Assembly: GCF_003814835.1 (NCBI RefSeq)
Contig: NZ_RKRG01000002.1
Location: forward strand, 496,001 to 560,000
Source of the DNA: Methanobrevibacter gottschalkii DSM 11977
GTDB taxonomy: Archaea; Methanobacteriota; Methanobacteria; Methanobacteriales; Methanobacteriaceae
Reading direction: 5' to 3'
Length of the DNA stretch: 64,000 bases
Shown here in pieces: positions 35,705-46,000 of the stretch. Below the pieces are notes generated by a model that had not been told where the DNA came from, did no database searches, and worked only from the letters and a program-made list of their open reading frames with translations. Position 1 is the first letter of the stretch. Every line of letters begins with the position of its first letter. Position numbers and translations under genes: made by a program.

Positions 35705-37282
35705 ATGCCTGAATCTGTCCTAGTAAACAAAGCCGAAAACTACTTAAAAGCAATAGCAAATGATGCTATTAGTCTTGATAATATCGAAGATTTCGAGTAT
35801 TTCAAAGACCTGTACTTTAAACTAGATGACAGATTAAACTTTTTACAAGAATTAAAAGAGGATATGGATGCACAAGGTTACACTACACCTTTTACATCCC
35901 TAAATAAATATGGATCAAAAGCAGTAGCTGATATTGATGTTGAAGAAATGGGTGAAAACAGCCGACACAACAAAATATTTAGAATGAAAGCCAATGCTAA
36001 GAAAAACATTCTGGATAGAGTTAAATCAGCTATTGATTCACATAAAATTGCAATTGGTAACTTGGAACAATTTGGATATGTGAAATGTGATTCATGCTAT
36101 AAAAAATATTCTATGAGCGAATATAAGCAAATAGAAGGTAAATGCAGTTGTGGATGCACTATTTTTTCATTTAAAATCCGAAAAGATGCAACCCATAGAA
36201 TAGAAATAATTCCCTACTTGCCATTGTCTGGCAATTATATGGTTTTGCGAAACCAGCTTAATACATTTGGTCGTGAATCTCTTAAACAAGTTTTAAACAT
36301 ACTTAAACAGGAACGTAGAGGTGTTGTTAAAACAATAGCTCTCGTTATACGTTTTAGAGATAAAAACAATCGTTTAGTTAGAAAAAACATCACTTTAGAT
36401 TCTGAATATATTAATAACTATGAAGAAGAAGTGAGAAGAATATATGGTAAACGTGTAAGAATTGAAGCATTAAGATTTCATAGAACAAAACCTGCCATTA
36501 TCGATGATAAACATGCCAGAACTGCCCTGGCTATTGGTTATGTCAGATATAGCGAGCAAATAATCGATGATATTAAGGATGAAATATTAAAAAGAAAACT
36601 ATCTGATTTTAAAAGAATTAATACTTATGATGAAATCTTTGCTGAATATGAAAATAAAACTCCCAACTTCATTGACAAATATGATTTGGAAGCAATTGAT
36701 AAATGGAGAAAATCTCAGATTAAAGAGAATTTCAAACATTTGGGTTTTTATGATAAATATGGGAATATAAATAGGTCTCTTAGCCGTGATTTAAAGAAAA
36801 GGGAAAATATTTATAAAAACATTCTTAGAAACATAGCATCTGCATTGATTATTTGGGATATCTTCAGGTATTATATTACAACATCAAATAATTCACGTAA
36901 AATTGACATCAGCCCATTTCCCTATATCAGAGTGGAACTTGACCGTGAACAAAGAAAAGTATTCCAAACAACCCACAAAAAAGTAATCGAAACTTTAAAT
37001 ACCTATACGAATATTAAAATTATTCCTGTTTGTGAAATGGATTTGTTGTTGCATGATAAATTTAAATTTGAAAAGCAAATCAAAAATTCCAATATTAAAT
37101 TCAATCATGTTGCATTGGGGGCTGCTTTAATTCATGAGAATTCAGACATTGAACTTGAAGACATTAGTAATGCGTTAAATATTAATGAATCTAAAATTAA
37201 AAAAGAAATTAAAAATATTGAAAATATTAAAAATCCAAAAAGTGACAAGTCAAAGAAATTCTTAGATTTAATTAAAAAATAG
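35705..37282 (+). CDS. DUF530 family protein with zinc-ribbon segment
   Basis: A 525-residue protein of DUF530, restricted to methanogens and relatives. The N-terminus is helical; a zinc-ribbon-like CDSCYKKYS/GKCSCGC segment lies around residues 124-145; then a basic region (RRIYGKRVRIEALRFHRTKP, about 245) and a C-terminal helix-turn-helix-like part (ISNALNINESKIKKEI) follow. The basic and zinc-binding character suggests nucleic acid contact. It is co-transcribed with metG upstream and the DUF1699 gene 7 nt downstream. I recall the same neighbourhood in Methanothermobacter. Function unknown; a role in translation or RNA metabolism is inference from operon context. Confidence 0.8.
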   Translation: MPESVLVNKAENYLKAIANDAISLDNIEDFEYFKDLYFKLDDRLNFLQELKEDMDAQGYTTPFTSLNKYGSKAVADIDVEEMGENSRHNKIFRMKANAKKNILDRVKSAIDSHKIAIGNLEQFGYVKCDSCYKKYSMSEYKQIEGKCSCGCTIFSFKIRKDATHRIEIIPYLPLSGNYMVLRNQLNTFGRESLKQVLNILKQERRGVVKTIALVIRFRDKNNRLVRKNITLDSEYINNYEEEVRRIYGKRVRIEALRFHRTKPAIIDDKHARTALAIGYVRYSEQIIDDIKDEILKRKLSDFKRINTYDEIFAEYENKTPNFIDKYDLEAIDKWRKSQIKENFKHLGFYDKYGNINRSLSRDLKKRENIYKNILRNIASALIIWDIFRYYITTSNNSRKIDISPFPYIRVELDREQRKVFQTTHKKVIETLNTYTNIKIIPVCEMDLLLHDKFKFEKQIKNSNIKFNHVALGAALIHENSDIELEDISNALNINESKIKKEIKNIENIKNPKSDKSKKFLDLIKK

Positions 37283-37289
37283 TGATTAT

Positions 37290-37754
37290 ATGGATGAAGA
37301 TGTAAAAACAGTTCATATAACAAAAGCCTTAAGTTCTGCAGTTATTGTGAATCTGATTGAAAATTATCCCAATCTTGAAGTAATTACTTGTTCTCCTAGT
37401 GTGTATGATAGAACTTCAAGCAAATATATTGACGCACTTTCCCAGCTTGATATTGAAGTTAAAAAAAAATATAATTGGGGAGCTAAAAGCCAAACTAATG
37501 GTGCTGAGTTTGAAGTTTTAGAATTATCAGATAACGGTTTAAAACCAAAAGAAATAGCTCAAAAATTAGATTTAAAACTTAATCGCGTATATTATCTTTT
37601 AAAAAAAAGTAATGCAAAATATGACAATAGAAAAAGGAAACATGATCATGAAGAGATTAAAGAACTTAAAAATGAGGGATTATCTGCAAAAGAAATTTCC
37701 CAAAAATTAAATATTCCATTAAGGAGTGTTTATTATATTCTAAATAAAAAATAA
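37290..37754 (+). CDS. DUF1699-like protein with two helix-turn-helix repeats
   Basis: A 154-residue protein. The first 75 residues (MDEDVKTVHITKALSSAVIV...) resemble DUF1699, an archaeal family of unknown function. Two tandem helix-turn-helix units follow: LKPKEIAQKLDLKLNRVYYL and LSAKEISQKLNIPLRSVYYI, clearly duplicates of each other with a basic linker (NRKRKHDHEE) between. DNA binding is therefore likely. It starts 7 nt after DUF530 and ends 36 nt before the transferase gene, with GTGATT before its ATG, so it belongs to the metG transcript. Confidence 0.72.
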   Translation: MDEDVKTVHITKALSSAVIVNLIENYPNLEVITCSPSVYDRTSSKYIDALSQLDIEVKKKYNWGAKSQTNGAEFEVLELSDNGLKPKEIAQKLDLKLNRVYYLLKKSNAKYDNRKRKHDHEEIKELKNEGLSAKEISQKLNIPLRSVYYILNKK

Positions 37755-37790
37755 TTACTTTTTTTAATAATGAATTTTATATAGTTTATT

Positions 37791-38804
37791 ATGATGATTT
37801 TACCACAAATTCCTTTGTATGGAATAGCCATAATCTGTGGATTACTATCTTTTTTTGTAAGCAGATTAACTATGCCGAGGATTATAAGAAAACTTGAAGC
37901 GGCTGATATTGTTGGGAAAGATATTCATAAATCCTGGAAACCCGTTGTTGCTGAGATGGGTGGATTCGGTATTCTTTTTGGATTTATTATAGGAATATTT
38001 TCCGGAATATATATGCATGACATTCTTACATTTAATTTAGTTGTTGTTCTTGTAGTAATATTGCTTGTTGGAATAATTGGTATTGTGGATGATTTACTTG
38101 CCTTATCTTCAAAGGAAAAGTTCTTTTTACTTTTCCTTGCAGGTCTTCCTTTAATCTGGGTGGCACCTCCCAATGTAGGATTATTATATCTGATTACAAT
38201 TCCTATTGCATTATCTGTCGGATCTAATCTAACAAACATGCTTGCAGGTTTAAATGGAATTGAATCCGGTCTGGGCATTATTTCAATGGCATCACTTACA
38301 ATAGCCTGTATTATTTTAGGCAAATATGATGTAACAATTATTTCCATGAGTATGCTTGGTGCATTAATTGCATTTTTATATTATAACAGATATCCCGCTA
38401 AAATTTTCCCTGGAGACACCGGTACATTAATTATCGGTGCTGCAATTGTTTGCATTGCATTCATTGGCCGTGTGAAATTAATTGCATTTATTGTATTAAT
38501 GCCCAATATTATTGATGCAGCTTTAAAATTCTATTCTGCAGGTTTTATGAATCGTCAGCAGCAAAAACCAACACAATTAAACGATGAAGGTAAATTGGTA
38601 AGGCCTGATGTTGGTTTTAAATCATTGATCAGATTAATTTTAAGAAAACCGATTGCAGAAAAAGATGCCGTTAGATTAATCTGGGCTATTGGCTTTGTAT
38701 TTGGCATATTGGGTATTGCTGTGGCTCTAACAATGCCGGGGGTACTTGAAAGCAAAACATTAATGAACTTCTTACAAATCAAGGAAATGTTGTATCATAT
38801 TTAG
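37791..38804 (+). CDS. Alg7/AglH-type sugar-phosphate transferase (glycosyltransferase 4 family)
   Basis: A 337-residue membrane protein with about ten helices. It belongs to the MraY/WecA/Alg7 family, which moves a HexNAc-1-phosphate from UDP-sugar to polyprenyl/dolichyl phosphate, the first step of N-glycan or pseudomurein precursor assembly. Motifs: IVDDLLAL (Mg-binding Asp-Asp), NMLAGLNGIESGLGI, resembling the eukaryotic/archaeal Alg7 type, and PAKIFPGDTGTL near 205. It follows the DUF1699 gene and is followed after 9 nt by the riboflavin-pathway reductase gene. Substrate sugar unproven. Confidence 0.9.
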   Translation: MMILPQIPLYGIAIICGLLSFFVSRLTMPRIIRKLEAADIVGKDIHKSWKPVVAEMGGFGILFGFIIGIFSGIYMHDILTFNLVVVLVVILLVGIIGIVDDLLALSSKEKFFLLFLAGLPLIWVAPPNVGLLYLITIPIALSVGSNLTNMLAGLNGIESGLGIISMASLTIACIILGKYDVTIISMSMLGALIAFLYYNRYPAKIFPGDTGTLIIGAAIVCIAFIGRVKLIAFIVLMPNIIDAALKFYSAGFMNRQQQKPTQLNDEGKLVRPDVGFKSLIRLILRKPIAEKDAVRLIWAIGFVFGILGIAVALTMPGVLESKTLMNFLQIKEMLYHI

Positions 38805-38813
38805 GTGAATTAA

Positions 38814-39482
38814 ATGATGCCCTATGTAATTTTAAGTGCAGCTATGACATTGGATGGTAAAATCGCAACAAAAACCGGAAGCTCAAATATTTCAGGAAAA
38901 AAAGATCTTTTAAGAGTTCATGAGCTTAGAAAAGAATGTGATGCGATTATGGTTGGAATCGGAACTGTAATTGCTGATGATCCGAGATTGACTGTTCACA
39001 AAGTTGATGCAAAACCGGATGATAATCCTGTACGTGTGGTTGTTGATAGTAAATTTAGAACCCCTGCTGATGCTAGAATTACAAATTCTGATGCTGAAAC
39101 AATTATTGCCTGTGCAAGAGAATATAAAGATGAATTGATTGCATCTGATAAATACGAAACATTTAAAAAAAGAGGAGTTAAATTTTTCTACTCCGGAAGT
39201 AAAAGAGTGGATTTAAAGTCATTGATGAGTTACCTTCATGAAGAGGGGATTGATAAGCTAATGCTTGAAGGCGGTTCTACTTTAAACTTTTCCATGATAA
39301 AAGCAGGCCTTATTGATGAGATAAGAATTTGTGTTGCCCCAATGATAGTTGGTGGCTGTGATTCTAAAACATTTTTTGATGGTGAAGGTTTTGATCTGAT
39401 GGGTGAAGCAGTTAAGCTTGAGTTAACTGACTCATATCAATTAGATAAGGATCTGATTCTAACTTATAAAGTTTTAAAATAA
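38814..39482 (+). CDS. arfC: 2,5-diamino-6-(ribosylamino)-4(3H)-pyrimidinone 5'-phosphate reductase
   Basis: ArfC reduces the ribose of the first pyrimidine intermediate in archaeal riboflavin (and F420 side-chain) synthesis. The 222-residue protein is RibD-C-like, starting PYVILSAAMTLDGKIATKTG. The substrate loop VGIGTVIADDPRLTV and the NADPH-binding segment MLEGGSTLNFSMIKAGLIDEI are characteristic. ATG 38814 has AGGTGA 6 nt upstream. It is co-directional with the transferase gene; its last 9 nt overlap the end of the minus-strand DUF2115 gene. Confidence 0.93.
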   Translation: MMPYVILSAAMTLDGKIATKTGSSNISGKKDLLRVHELRKECDAIMVGIGTVIADDPRLTVHKVDAKPDDNPVRVVVDSKFRTPADARITNSDAETIIACAREYKDELIASDKYETFKKRGVKFFYSGSKRVDLKSLMSYLHEEGIDKLMLEGGSTLNFSMIKAGLIDEIRICVAPMIVGGCDSKTFFDGEGFDLMGEAVKLELTDSYQLDKDLILTYKVLK

Positions 39483-39938
39483 ATCCATGAATCCGACATT
39501 TTTGCAGACACAGTATCTGCACAATGATTTTTCATCATGAATATATTTTATGCGGCCTCTGCAGTAGTAAGAGCCATTTGAATAGTAGACTTCATCTTTT
39601 TTATTTTCACCATAGGGATGAAGTGGCTTTTTAGCTATTAGTGCCAGGTAGAGTGAAATGTTCTCAGCAAATATCTTATGTTCATCTTCACCTCCGCCAT
39701 ACTTATCAAAATAAAATGCAATGTCTTCCCTTATTTTTTTAACTACCTTATCATTTATATCAAAATCATCTATTATGACTGTCTCATATATATCATCATA
39801 TGCATTTGAGTTATATTCAGCAAGCTTTTTAGTTAAAGGATCTTTGTACCTATCATCGGCTACTTTATTTTTCAAATATTCAATGGGATAATACCTAATA
39901 TTTTCCTTTATAGCCTCTAAAAGTTCAGATGCCTTCAT
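39474..39938 (-). CDS. DUF2115 (UPF0305) family protein
   Basis: A 154-residue protein of DUF2115/UPF0305, known only in methanogens. The C-terminus has a tight cysteine group (YYCRGR then LCRYCVCKN) that could bind a metal or Fe-S cluster; the N-terminal half is helical and charged. The start ATG at 39938 overlaps the PHP gene stop by 4 nt (39935-39938), so the two are translationally coupled. It converges with arfC with a 9-nt overlap. Function unknown. Confidence 0.8.
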   Translation of the reverse strand: MKASELLEAIKENIRYYPIEYLKNKVADDRYKDPLTKKLAEYNSNAYDDIYETVIIDDFDINDKVVKKIREDIAFYFDKYGGGEDEHKIFAENISLYLALIAKKPLHPYGENKKDEVYYSNGSYYCRGRIKYIHDEKSLCRYCVCKNVGFMDLF

Positions 39939-40600
39939 AATATTCCTTTACTTTTAAGTAATCTGCGGGGATTGTCAACAATGGCTTTCATTGCATCGTC
40001 ATGGTTTAAACCTGCACCTAATGCAATTTCATATGATTTTTCAAAGGTAATGATGTCATCAGGTGCATGGGTATCGGTATCAACAAGCAGTTTATTTCCA
40101 ACTTCACAGGCAATGTTTGCTACATGACCATTTCCGAGGCAGTGTCCTTTACGAGCTGAAATTTCAAGATAAATATCATTTTTAAGGGCAATTTCCGCTT
40201 CCTTTTTAGTGATTAATCCGGGATGTCCTAAAATATCAACATGTTTTGATTCAACAGCGGCACGGTTTGTTCCGGGAGTTACAGGTTCATTTAATGTTTC
40301 GCCATGGACAACAACAATTTCGGCTCCTAACTCTTTTGCCCTTTCAGCTATTCCGTCAATGGATTCTACTGGTGCATGTGTTACTTCAGCTCCAAGTACA
40401 ACAGTTATGTCCCAGTTAGCATTAATGTCGTCAATTGCATCCTGGATTGTTGGTATTGCTTCAACATTTGACCAGTCAACATGGTCAGTAATAGCTATTG
40501 CTTCATGGTTTAATTTCAAAGCTCTTCTTGCAAGTTCGGAAGGTAATAATTCCCCATCACTAAATAAGCTGTGCATATGTAAATCGATTCTTTTGTTCAA
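39935..40600 (-). CDS. PHP-domain phosphoesterase
   Basis: A 221-residue protein of the PHP superfamily, whose members hydrolyse phosphoesters with a tri-metal site. [17 protein letters not shown] contains the first histidine group, ITDHVDW the second, EVTHAP, VVHGETL and ILGHPGLI further metal ligands, and DTDTHAPDD the last. This form is often annotated as histidinol-phosphatase-like, but size and lone context do not identify the substrate. It precedes and overlaps DUF2115. Divergent from fprA across about 90 bp holding both promoters. Confidence 0.87.
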   Translation of the reverse strand: MNKRIDLHMHSLFSDGELLPSELARRALKLNHEAIAITDHVDWSNVEAIPTIQDAIDDINANWDITVVLGAEVTHAPVESIDGIAERAKELGAEIVVVHGETLNEPVTPGTNRAAVESKHVDILGHPGLITKKEAEIALKNDIYLEISARKGHCLGNGHVANIACEVGNKLLVDTDTHAPDDIITFEKSYEIALGAGLNHDDAMKAIVDNPRRLLKSKGIL

Positions 40601-40632
40601 AATATGACCTCATTTATTAAATATAATATTAG

Positions 40633-40682
40633 TTTATATAATACCTACAATATAAATATTATATGAATTAAATTTTAGAGGT
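40633..40682 (+). promoter_or_regulatory. Promoter and ribosome binding site of fprA
   Basis: TTTATATA at 40633-40640 is a strong TATA box. Transcription would start about 40663-40667. AGAGGT at 40677-40682 is 7 nt before the ATG at 40690. Confidence 0.55.
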
Positions 40683-40689
40683 TATATAA

Positions 40690-41913
40690 ATGAAAGCAAA
40701 AGCATTTAAAATAGCTGACGGTGTTTACTGGGTTGGTGTAATCCATTGGAATAGTAGAACTTTCCATGGTTATGGAATTCCCGGTACCACTTACAATGCA
40801 TATTTGGTATTTGGTGAGGAAAAAAATGTATTGATTGATAATGTTTACAGGGGATTATTCGATCAGTTTGATGCAAGAGTAAAAGACGCATTCGAACAAG
40901 AAGGAAAAGAATTCAAAATCGATGTATTCGTTCAAAATCATTCAGAAATGGATCATTCAACATTTTTAAGAGATACAATCGCTAAATATAATCCAGATGC
41001 GGAAATTTATGCATCACAAAATTGTATTAACTTCTTGGAAGCTCAATATCATAACTTCTCTGATTTAGAACTCAATGCTGTAAATACTGGTGACGAGTTA
41101 GATATTGGTGGTAGAACTCTAAAATTCATATCTGCACCAATGCTTCACTGGCCTGACAGTATGTTTACTTTTTTAGCTGAAGATGGAATATTATTCTCAA
41201 ATGATGCATTCGGCCAGCATTTATGTCATTCAAAAAGATTTGACAGGGATTATCCGTTGGAATATGTTTTAGGGGAAGCACAAAAATACTATGCTAATCT
41301 TGTAACTTTAGGCTCTCCAATGTTCAGAATGAAATTGCAAGAGTTAACTGACAATGGTATTTTAGATGAAATTAAAATGATTGCTCCATGCCATGGTCAG
41401 ATCTGGACTAATCCGGCACCGATTGTGGAAAAATACTCTGAATGGGCATCCGGTGTATGTAAAGATAAGATTACTGTTATATATGATACCATGCATCACT
41501 CAACTGAGAAATTAGCATTCCAAATTGCTGAAGGTATTATGAGTGAAGGTGTCGAAGTCAAAATGTACTTTATGCAAGAAGATGGTCCTGATGATGTAAT
41601 TACAGACATTTTAGACTCTAAAGCTATTGCAATCGGCGCTCCTACAATGATGAACAAACCATTCCCGAGAATCGGAAACATGATGTACTGGTTAGATTGT
41701 GTTAACTTCAAAGGAACTGGTAGTGAAAAAAATGCATTGATCTTCTCATCTAAAGGATGGGGTGGAGGAGCTGTAGATAAACTTCAAAAAGATTTGGAAA
41801 GTGCAGGATTTAATGTAACTGACACAATGGATATTTTATTTGTACCTGATGAAGATATGCTTGCTGAAGCATTCGAAAAAGGTGCAGAACTTGCTCGCTC
41901 TATTAAAGAATAA
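40690..41913 (+). CDS. fprA: F420H2 oxidase (type A flavodiiron protein)
   Basis: FprA reduces oxygen to water with F420H2, protecting the strict anaerobe. The N-terminal half is a metallo-beta-lactamase-like diiron domain with HSEMDH (His84, Glu86, Asp88, His89), then APMLHWPDS and an AFGQH segment. The C-terminal half (from VIYDTMHHSTEKLA, about 263) is a flavodoxin domain, ending with GWGGGAVDKLQ, where FMN binds. 407 residues, full length. It stands alone after a strong promoter, with T-rich terminator DNA from 41914 to 41938. Confidence 0.95.
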   Translation: MKAKAFKIADGVYWVGVIHWNSRTFHGYGIPGTTYNAYLVFGEEKNVLIDNVYRGLFDQFDARVKDAFEQEGKEFKIDVFVQNHSEMDHSTFLRDTIAKYNPDAEIYASQNCINFLEAQYHNFSDLELNAVNTGDELDIGGRTLKFISAPMLHWPDSMFTFLAEDGILFSNDAFGQHLCHSKRFDRDYPLEYVLGEAQKYYANLVTLGSPMFRMKLQELTDNGILDEIKMIAPCHGQIWTNPAPIVEKYSEWASGVCKDKITVIYDTMHHSTEKLAFQIAEGIMSEGVEVKMYFMQEDGPDDVITDILDSKAIAIGAPTMMNKPFPRIGNMMYWLDCVNFKGTGSEKNALIFSSKGWGGGAVDKLQKDLESAGFNVTDTMDILFVPDEDMLAEAFEKGAELARSIKE

Positions 41914-42013
41914 TTTTTAATTATTCTTTTCTTTTTTTATCACTCGATTAATTGTTGCGATTAACAACATTAAAATAGTATGCTTTATAAAAAATAAAAT
42001 AAAAGATTTAAAC

Positions 42014-42520
42014 ATGTCCGATTTAATTATTTATTTTTCAAGAGATGGTGAAAATTACTTCAGTGGAGAAATTAAAAGCATTGAAAAAGGAAACACCGAA
42101 GTAATTGCCGAGTATATTCAAGAGTTTACTGGTGCTGATATATTTAAAGTAATTCCAAAAAAGGATTATCCTAGCGATTACATGAAATGCATTGACATTG
42201 CTAAAAAGGAATTGAAAGCAAATGCAAGACCTGAAATTAAAGAAGAATTGAGTGACATTTCAGATTATGATATTATATACATTGGATTTCCGAACTGGTG
42301 GGGAACGCTTCCAATGCCTATGTGGACCCAGTTAGAAAAGCTAGATTTTACAGGAAAAGTCATAAAACCATTTGTTACCCATGAAGGATCAAGATTCGGT
42401 AAAAGCGGTAAGGATTTGAAGAGACTATGCAAAGATGCCATAATCAAAAAAGGTTTATCAATAAGCGGCAGTGATGTTTATGATTTAGCAGATATTGTAA
42501 AAATCTGGCTAGAGGAATAA
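42014..42520 (+). CDS. Flavodoxin
   Basis: A 168-residue flavodoxin-type protein. The start DLIIYFSRDGENYF is the phosphate loop, YIGFPNWWGTLPMPMW the second flavin loop with tandem Trp, and FVTHEGSRFGKS the third. The insertion EKGNTEVIAEYIQEFTGAD is usual for the short-chain, multidomain-free flavodoxins of anaerobes. Electron donor and acceptor are not evident. The TATA box TTTATAAA (41984-41991) lies only 23 nt before the ATG, and no ribosome binding site is seen, so the mRNA is probably leaderless. It may serve oxidative-stress defence with fprA, by position only. Confidence 0.88.
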   Translation: MSDLIIYFSRDGENYFSGEIKSIEKGNTEVIAEYIQEFTGADIFKVIPKKDYPSDYMKCIDIAKKELKANARPEIKEELSDISDYDIIYIGFPNWWGTLPMPMWTQLEKLDFTGKVIKPFVTHEGSRFGKSGKDLKRLCKDAIIKKGLSISGSDVYDLADIVKIWLEE

Positions 42521-43024
42521 TTCTAATTCAAACCAACTTTTTTTTAAAATATTCCATTTTATTCTGTTTTATGGTATTGGTCTTTTTTAAACTTATTTTA
42601 GCTTAAATAATATATTCTCAAATTGAACATTAAAATATATCCTTTTAAACACAAACAAAGAATTTAAGCATCAAAATTGAATTATTTATTTTACTTTTTA
42701 TGCTATTATTCAGGTTAATATCAAAGAAAAAATGGAAATTATATATTACAGAGATTAATTAAATAAATCAATCTCATCTCCAATGCTTCTGTTCATTTAA
42801 GAGAATTTAAACAGCTTATAATTTTTTAAAAAAATCTTTAAGAAATCAATGAAAAAATTAAATTAAGAAATGAACCGAATACTAAAAAACACGGTCAAAA
42901 TTATAATATTTATATGTAATAAAAATCAAAATTATATATGCAAAATAATAATACTATATTATTAGTTTGTTTAGAAAAGTTAAATCTTTTCTTAAAATCA
43001 ATTATAAAGGAGGTGAAAAAGAAG
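42521..43024. other. Gene-free AT-rich region before the adhesin-like gene
   Basis: A T-run at 42537-42545 probably ends the flavodoxin transcript. The rest has no convincing ORF, tRNA or repeat array. An in-frame ATG at 42938 would add 29 residues to the next gene, but it lacks a ribosome binding site; the strong site GGAGGTG (43009-43015) points to the ATG at 43025. Confidence 0.55.
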
Positions 43025-46000
43025 ATGAAGATTAAAAGTATATATAAAATATTGATATTTTCAATAGTTTTACTTATTTCATTGTCTGCAGTTGCAGCCG
43101 AAGAGAGTATGGATAATACCACATCAAATGATGATGTTCTAACTTCAGATTCACATGATGATGTTTTAACTCTGAATTCAAATGATGATATTTTGACTTC
43201 TAGTGAAAAAACATGGTATGTTGGAAAAAATACGACTGTTGGAGGTAGCGGAACACAAGAAGACCCATTTAATAATATTGAATTGGCTTTAAATCATTCA
43301 TCAAGTAATGATACAATATATATTAATCCGGGTGTTTATGATGGTCCGCATAATACTAATTTAAAAATTGATATTGATAATCTAACTATTAAAGCAAAAC
43401 CAAATTCCGTATTATTAAATGCAAATATTAATAATACAAGAGTTTTTGAGGTTACTGGTAATGATGTTTCAATTTCAGGTTTAAACTTCTCCAATGTGTA
43501 TATGGAATATGGTGGTGTTATTAAATGGGATGGTAATGGAGGATCATTAACTGATTCCACTATTAAAAATTCCAAGTCCCGTGTTGGTTCTATTCGTTGG
43601 GAAGGCAATAATGCAATAATTAATAACATAACTATTCTCAATTCTACTTCCGAAAATGGTATACTTGTCATATCAGGTACTTCTTCCAATATAACAAATT
43701 CCACTATTAGAGATACTAAAGGTTATTATGGTGCAGTTATGTTTGGTGGTAAATTCAATATAATTGATAACTGTACTTTTATAAACAACACTGCATGGAT
43801 GAATGGTGGTGGAGTTTATGATTGGGGTGCAAATAACACTGTAAGTAATTCTTTATTTATAGCTAACAATGGAACTCGTGGTGGAGCAATTCTGACTTAT
43901 GAAAATCAGCCAAATAGGATGAACATAATCAACAATACTTTTATTAACAATATTGGTGGACAAGCAGGTGCAATTGTAGTAAGAAGAGCAGGTGCAAACA
44001 TTGATAACTGTACTTTTATCAATAATTCAGCCGGATCTGCTGGAGCTGTTTTAATATTGTCTGAAGCAAATATCACCAATTCCATTTTTGAGAATAACAG
44101 TGCTTCAACTGTTGGTGGTGCTGTATATATTACAGGTGATGGTTCCACTATTGATAATTCAATATTTATTAACAATACTGCAAATAACGATGGTGGTGCA
44201 ATTTACTGGAGTGGTGAAAACGGTACTGTTACCAATACAATTTTCATTAATAACACAGTAAATAATGGGACTGGTGAAGCAATTGGTTATATTAATAATG
44301 TTACTTTAAATAATGTTACTTTGGTAAATAATAATATTGAACAAGTAATTGTTAACGAATCAACACCAACATTTGAATATGTGTTTAAACTTACTGAAGG
44401 ATACAGTAATGTTAAATTAACTGATAATTATACTGCATTTTGTACTGAAAAGACTAAATGGTCCTCAAGTCCTAGAACTCCATTAATACCTCATAATGAT
44501 TTATCCATATTAAAAAATCATATAACTGGTGAATCAGTAGCGGAGTATTTGAAAATACTGATATACAAATATCTGAAAGATCCAGACAGAATAAGAAATT
44601 TACAACAAAAAATCTGGATATTCACTGATGACAATTATATTGATAGTACTGATTCTATAATCAAAGAGGTTATTTCTGATTATAATTCTGGTTTCCGTAT
44701 TCCTAATCAGGGATTTTCTGAAATTATAAATGATACAACCGTACTTAGAATTGATTTTAAATCATATAATATTACTAAACAAATCCAAAACATGATAGGA
44801 TTTAAAAGTAGTATTGAAAATATTACTTATAATATGAGTGTTGTTAAAAATACATTAACTCCAGCTGTTATTTTAGGTAATCAAACAACTTTTGAAATCA
44901 AAGTTACTAATACTGGTAGTTACTATTTGACTAATGTTAGTGTTATTGAAGATGGCTATGATGGTTTAATCTACAACAGTTTTTCAGATCCTAGCGGAAA
45001 ATGGATATTTTCAAGAAATAGTGATGGAAAACCAATGTGGACATATAATGGTACTCTTTATGTTGGTATTTCATATAGTTTTAATGTAACATTCAATACT
45101 ACAAAAACTGGTAATTTCACTAATTTTGTAGTTGTCACATCTAATGAAACTGACAATAAAACCACTAACAATACTACTAAGGTTTATAAGCCGGATATGA
45201 CTGTTGAGAAGCTTTCTTTGAATAGGACTGTTTATGTTGGTAATCAGACTGTCTTTACTATTGTTGTCCGTAATACTGGTGATTGTGATTTAGGTGATGT
45301 CTTTGTTGTTGAAAAAGCTCCAGAAGGACTTGTTTACAACTCATTTAAAGGCACCGACTGGTCATACAACAATGGCAAATTTACTTATGGTAAAGTTTTA
45401 AAAGTCAATGAGTCTGTTAGTTTTGAGATTGTATTCGATGCTGTTAGTCCTGGTAATTGGACTAATGTTGTTGTTGCAGGTTCCAATGAAACTGATAACA
45501 AAACAGGTAATAATACTACTAAAGTTTATAAGCCGGACATGACTGTTGAGAAGCTTTCTTTGAATAGGACTGTTTATGTTGGTAATCAGACTGTCTTTAC
45601 TATTGTTGTTCGCAATACTGGTGATTGTGATTTAGGTGAGGTTTTCGTTGTTGAAAAAGCTCCGGAAGGACTTGTTTACAACTCATTTAAAGGCACAGAC
45701 TGGTCATATGATGGCAATAAATTCATGTATGGTAAAACCTTAAAGGTTGGTGAGTCTGCTAGCTTTGATATAGTATTTGATACAATTAGTCCTGGTAATT
45801 GGACTAATGTTGTTGTTGCAGGTTCCAATGTAACCGATAACAAAACAGGTAATAATACTACTAAAGTTTATAAGCCGGATATGACTGTTGAGAAGCTTTC
45901 TTTGAATAGGACTGTTTATGTTGGTAATCAGACTGTCTTTACTATTGTTGTCCGTAATACTGGTGATTGTGATTTAGGTGAGGTTTTCATTGTTGAAAAA

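Noticed and set aside
42521-43024. Replication origin in an AT-rich gap
   Set aside because: No repeated origin boxes and no cdc6/orc1 gene nearby; AT-richness is general in this genome.
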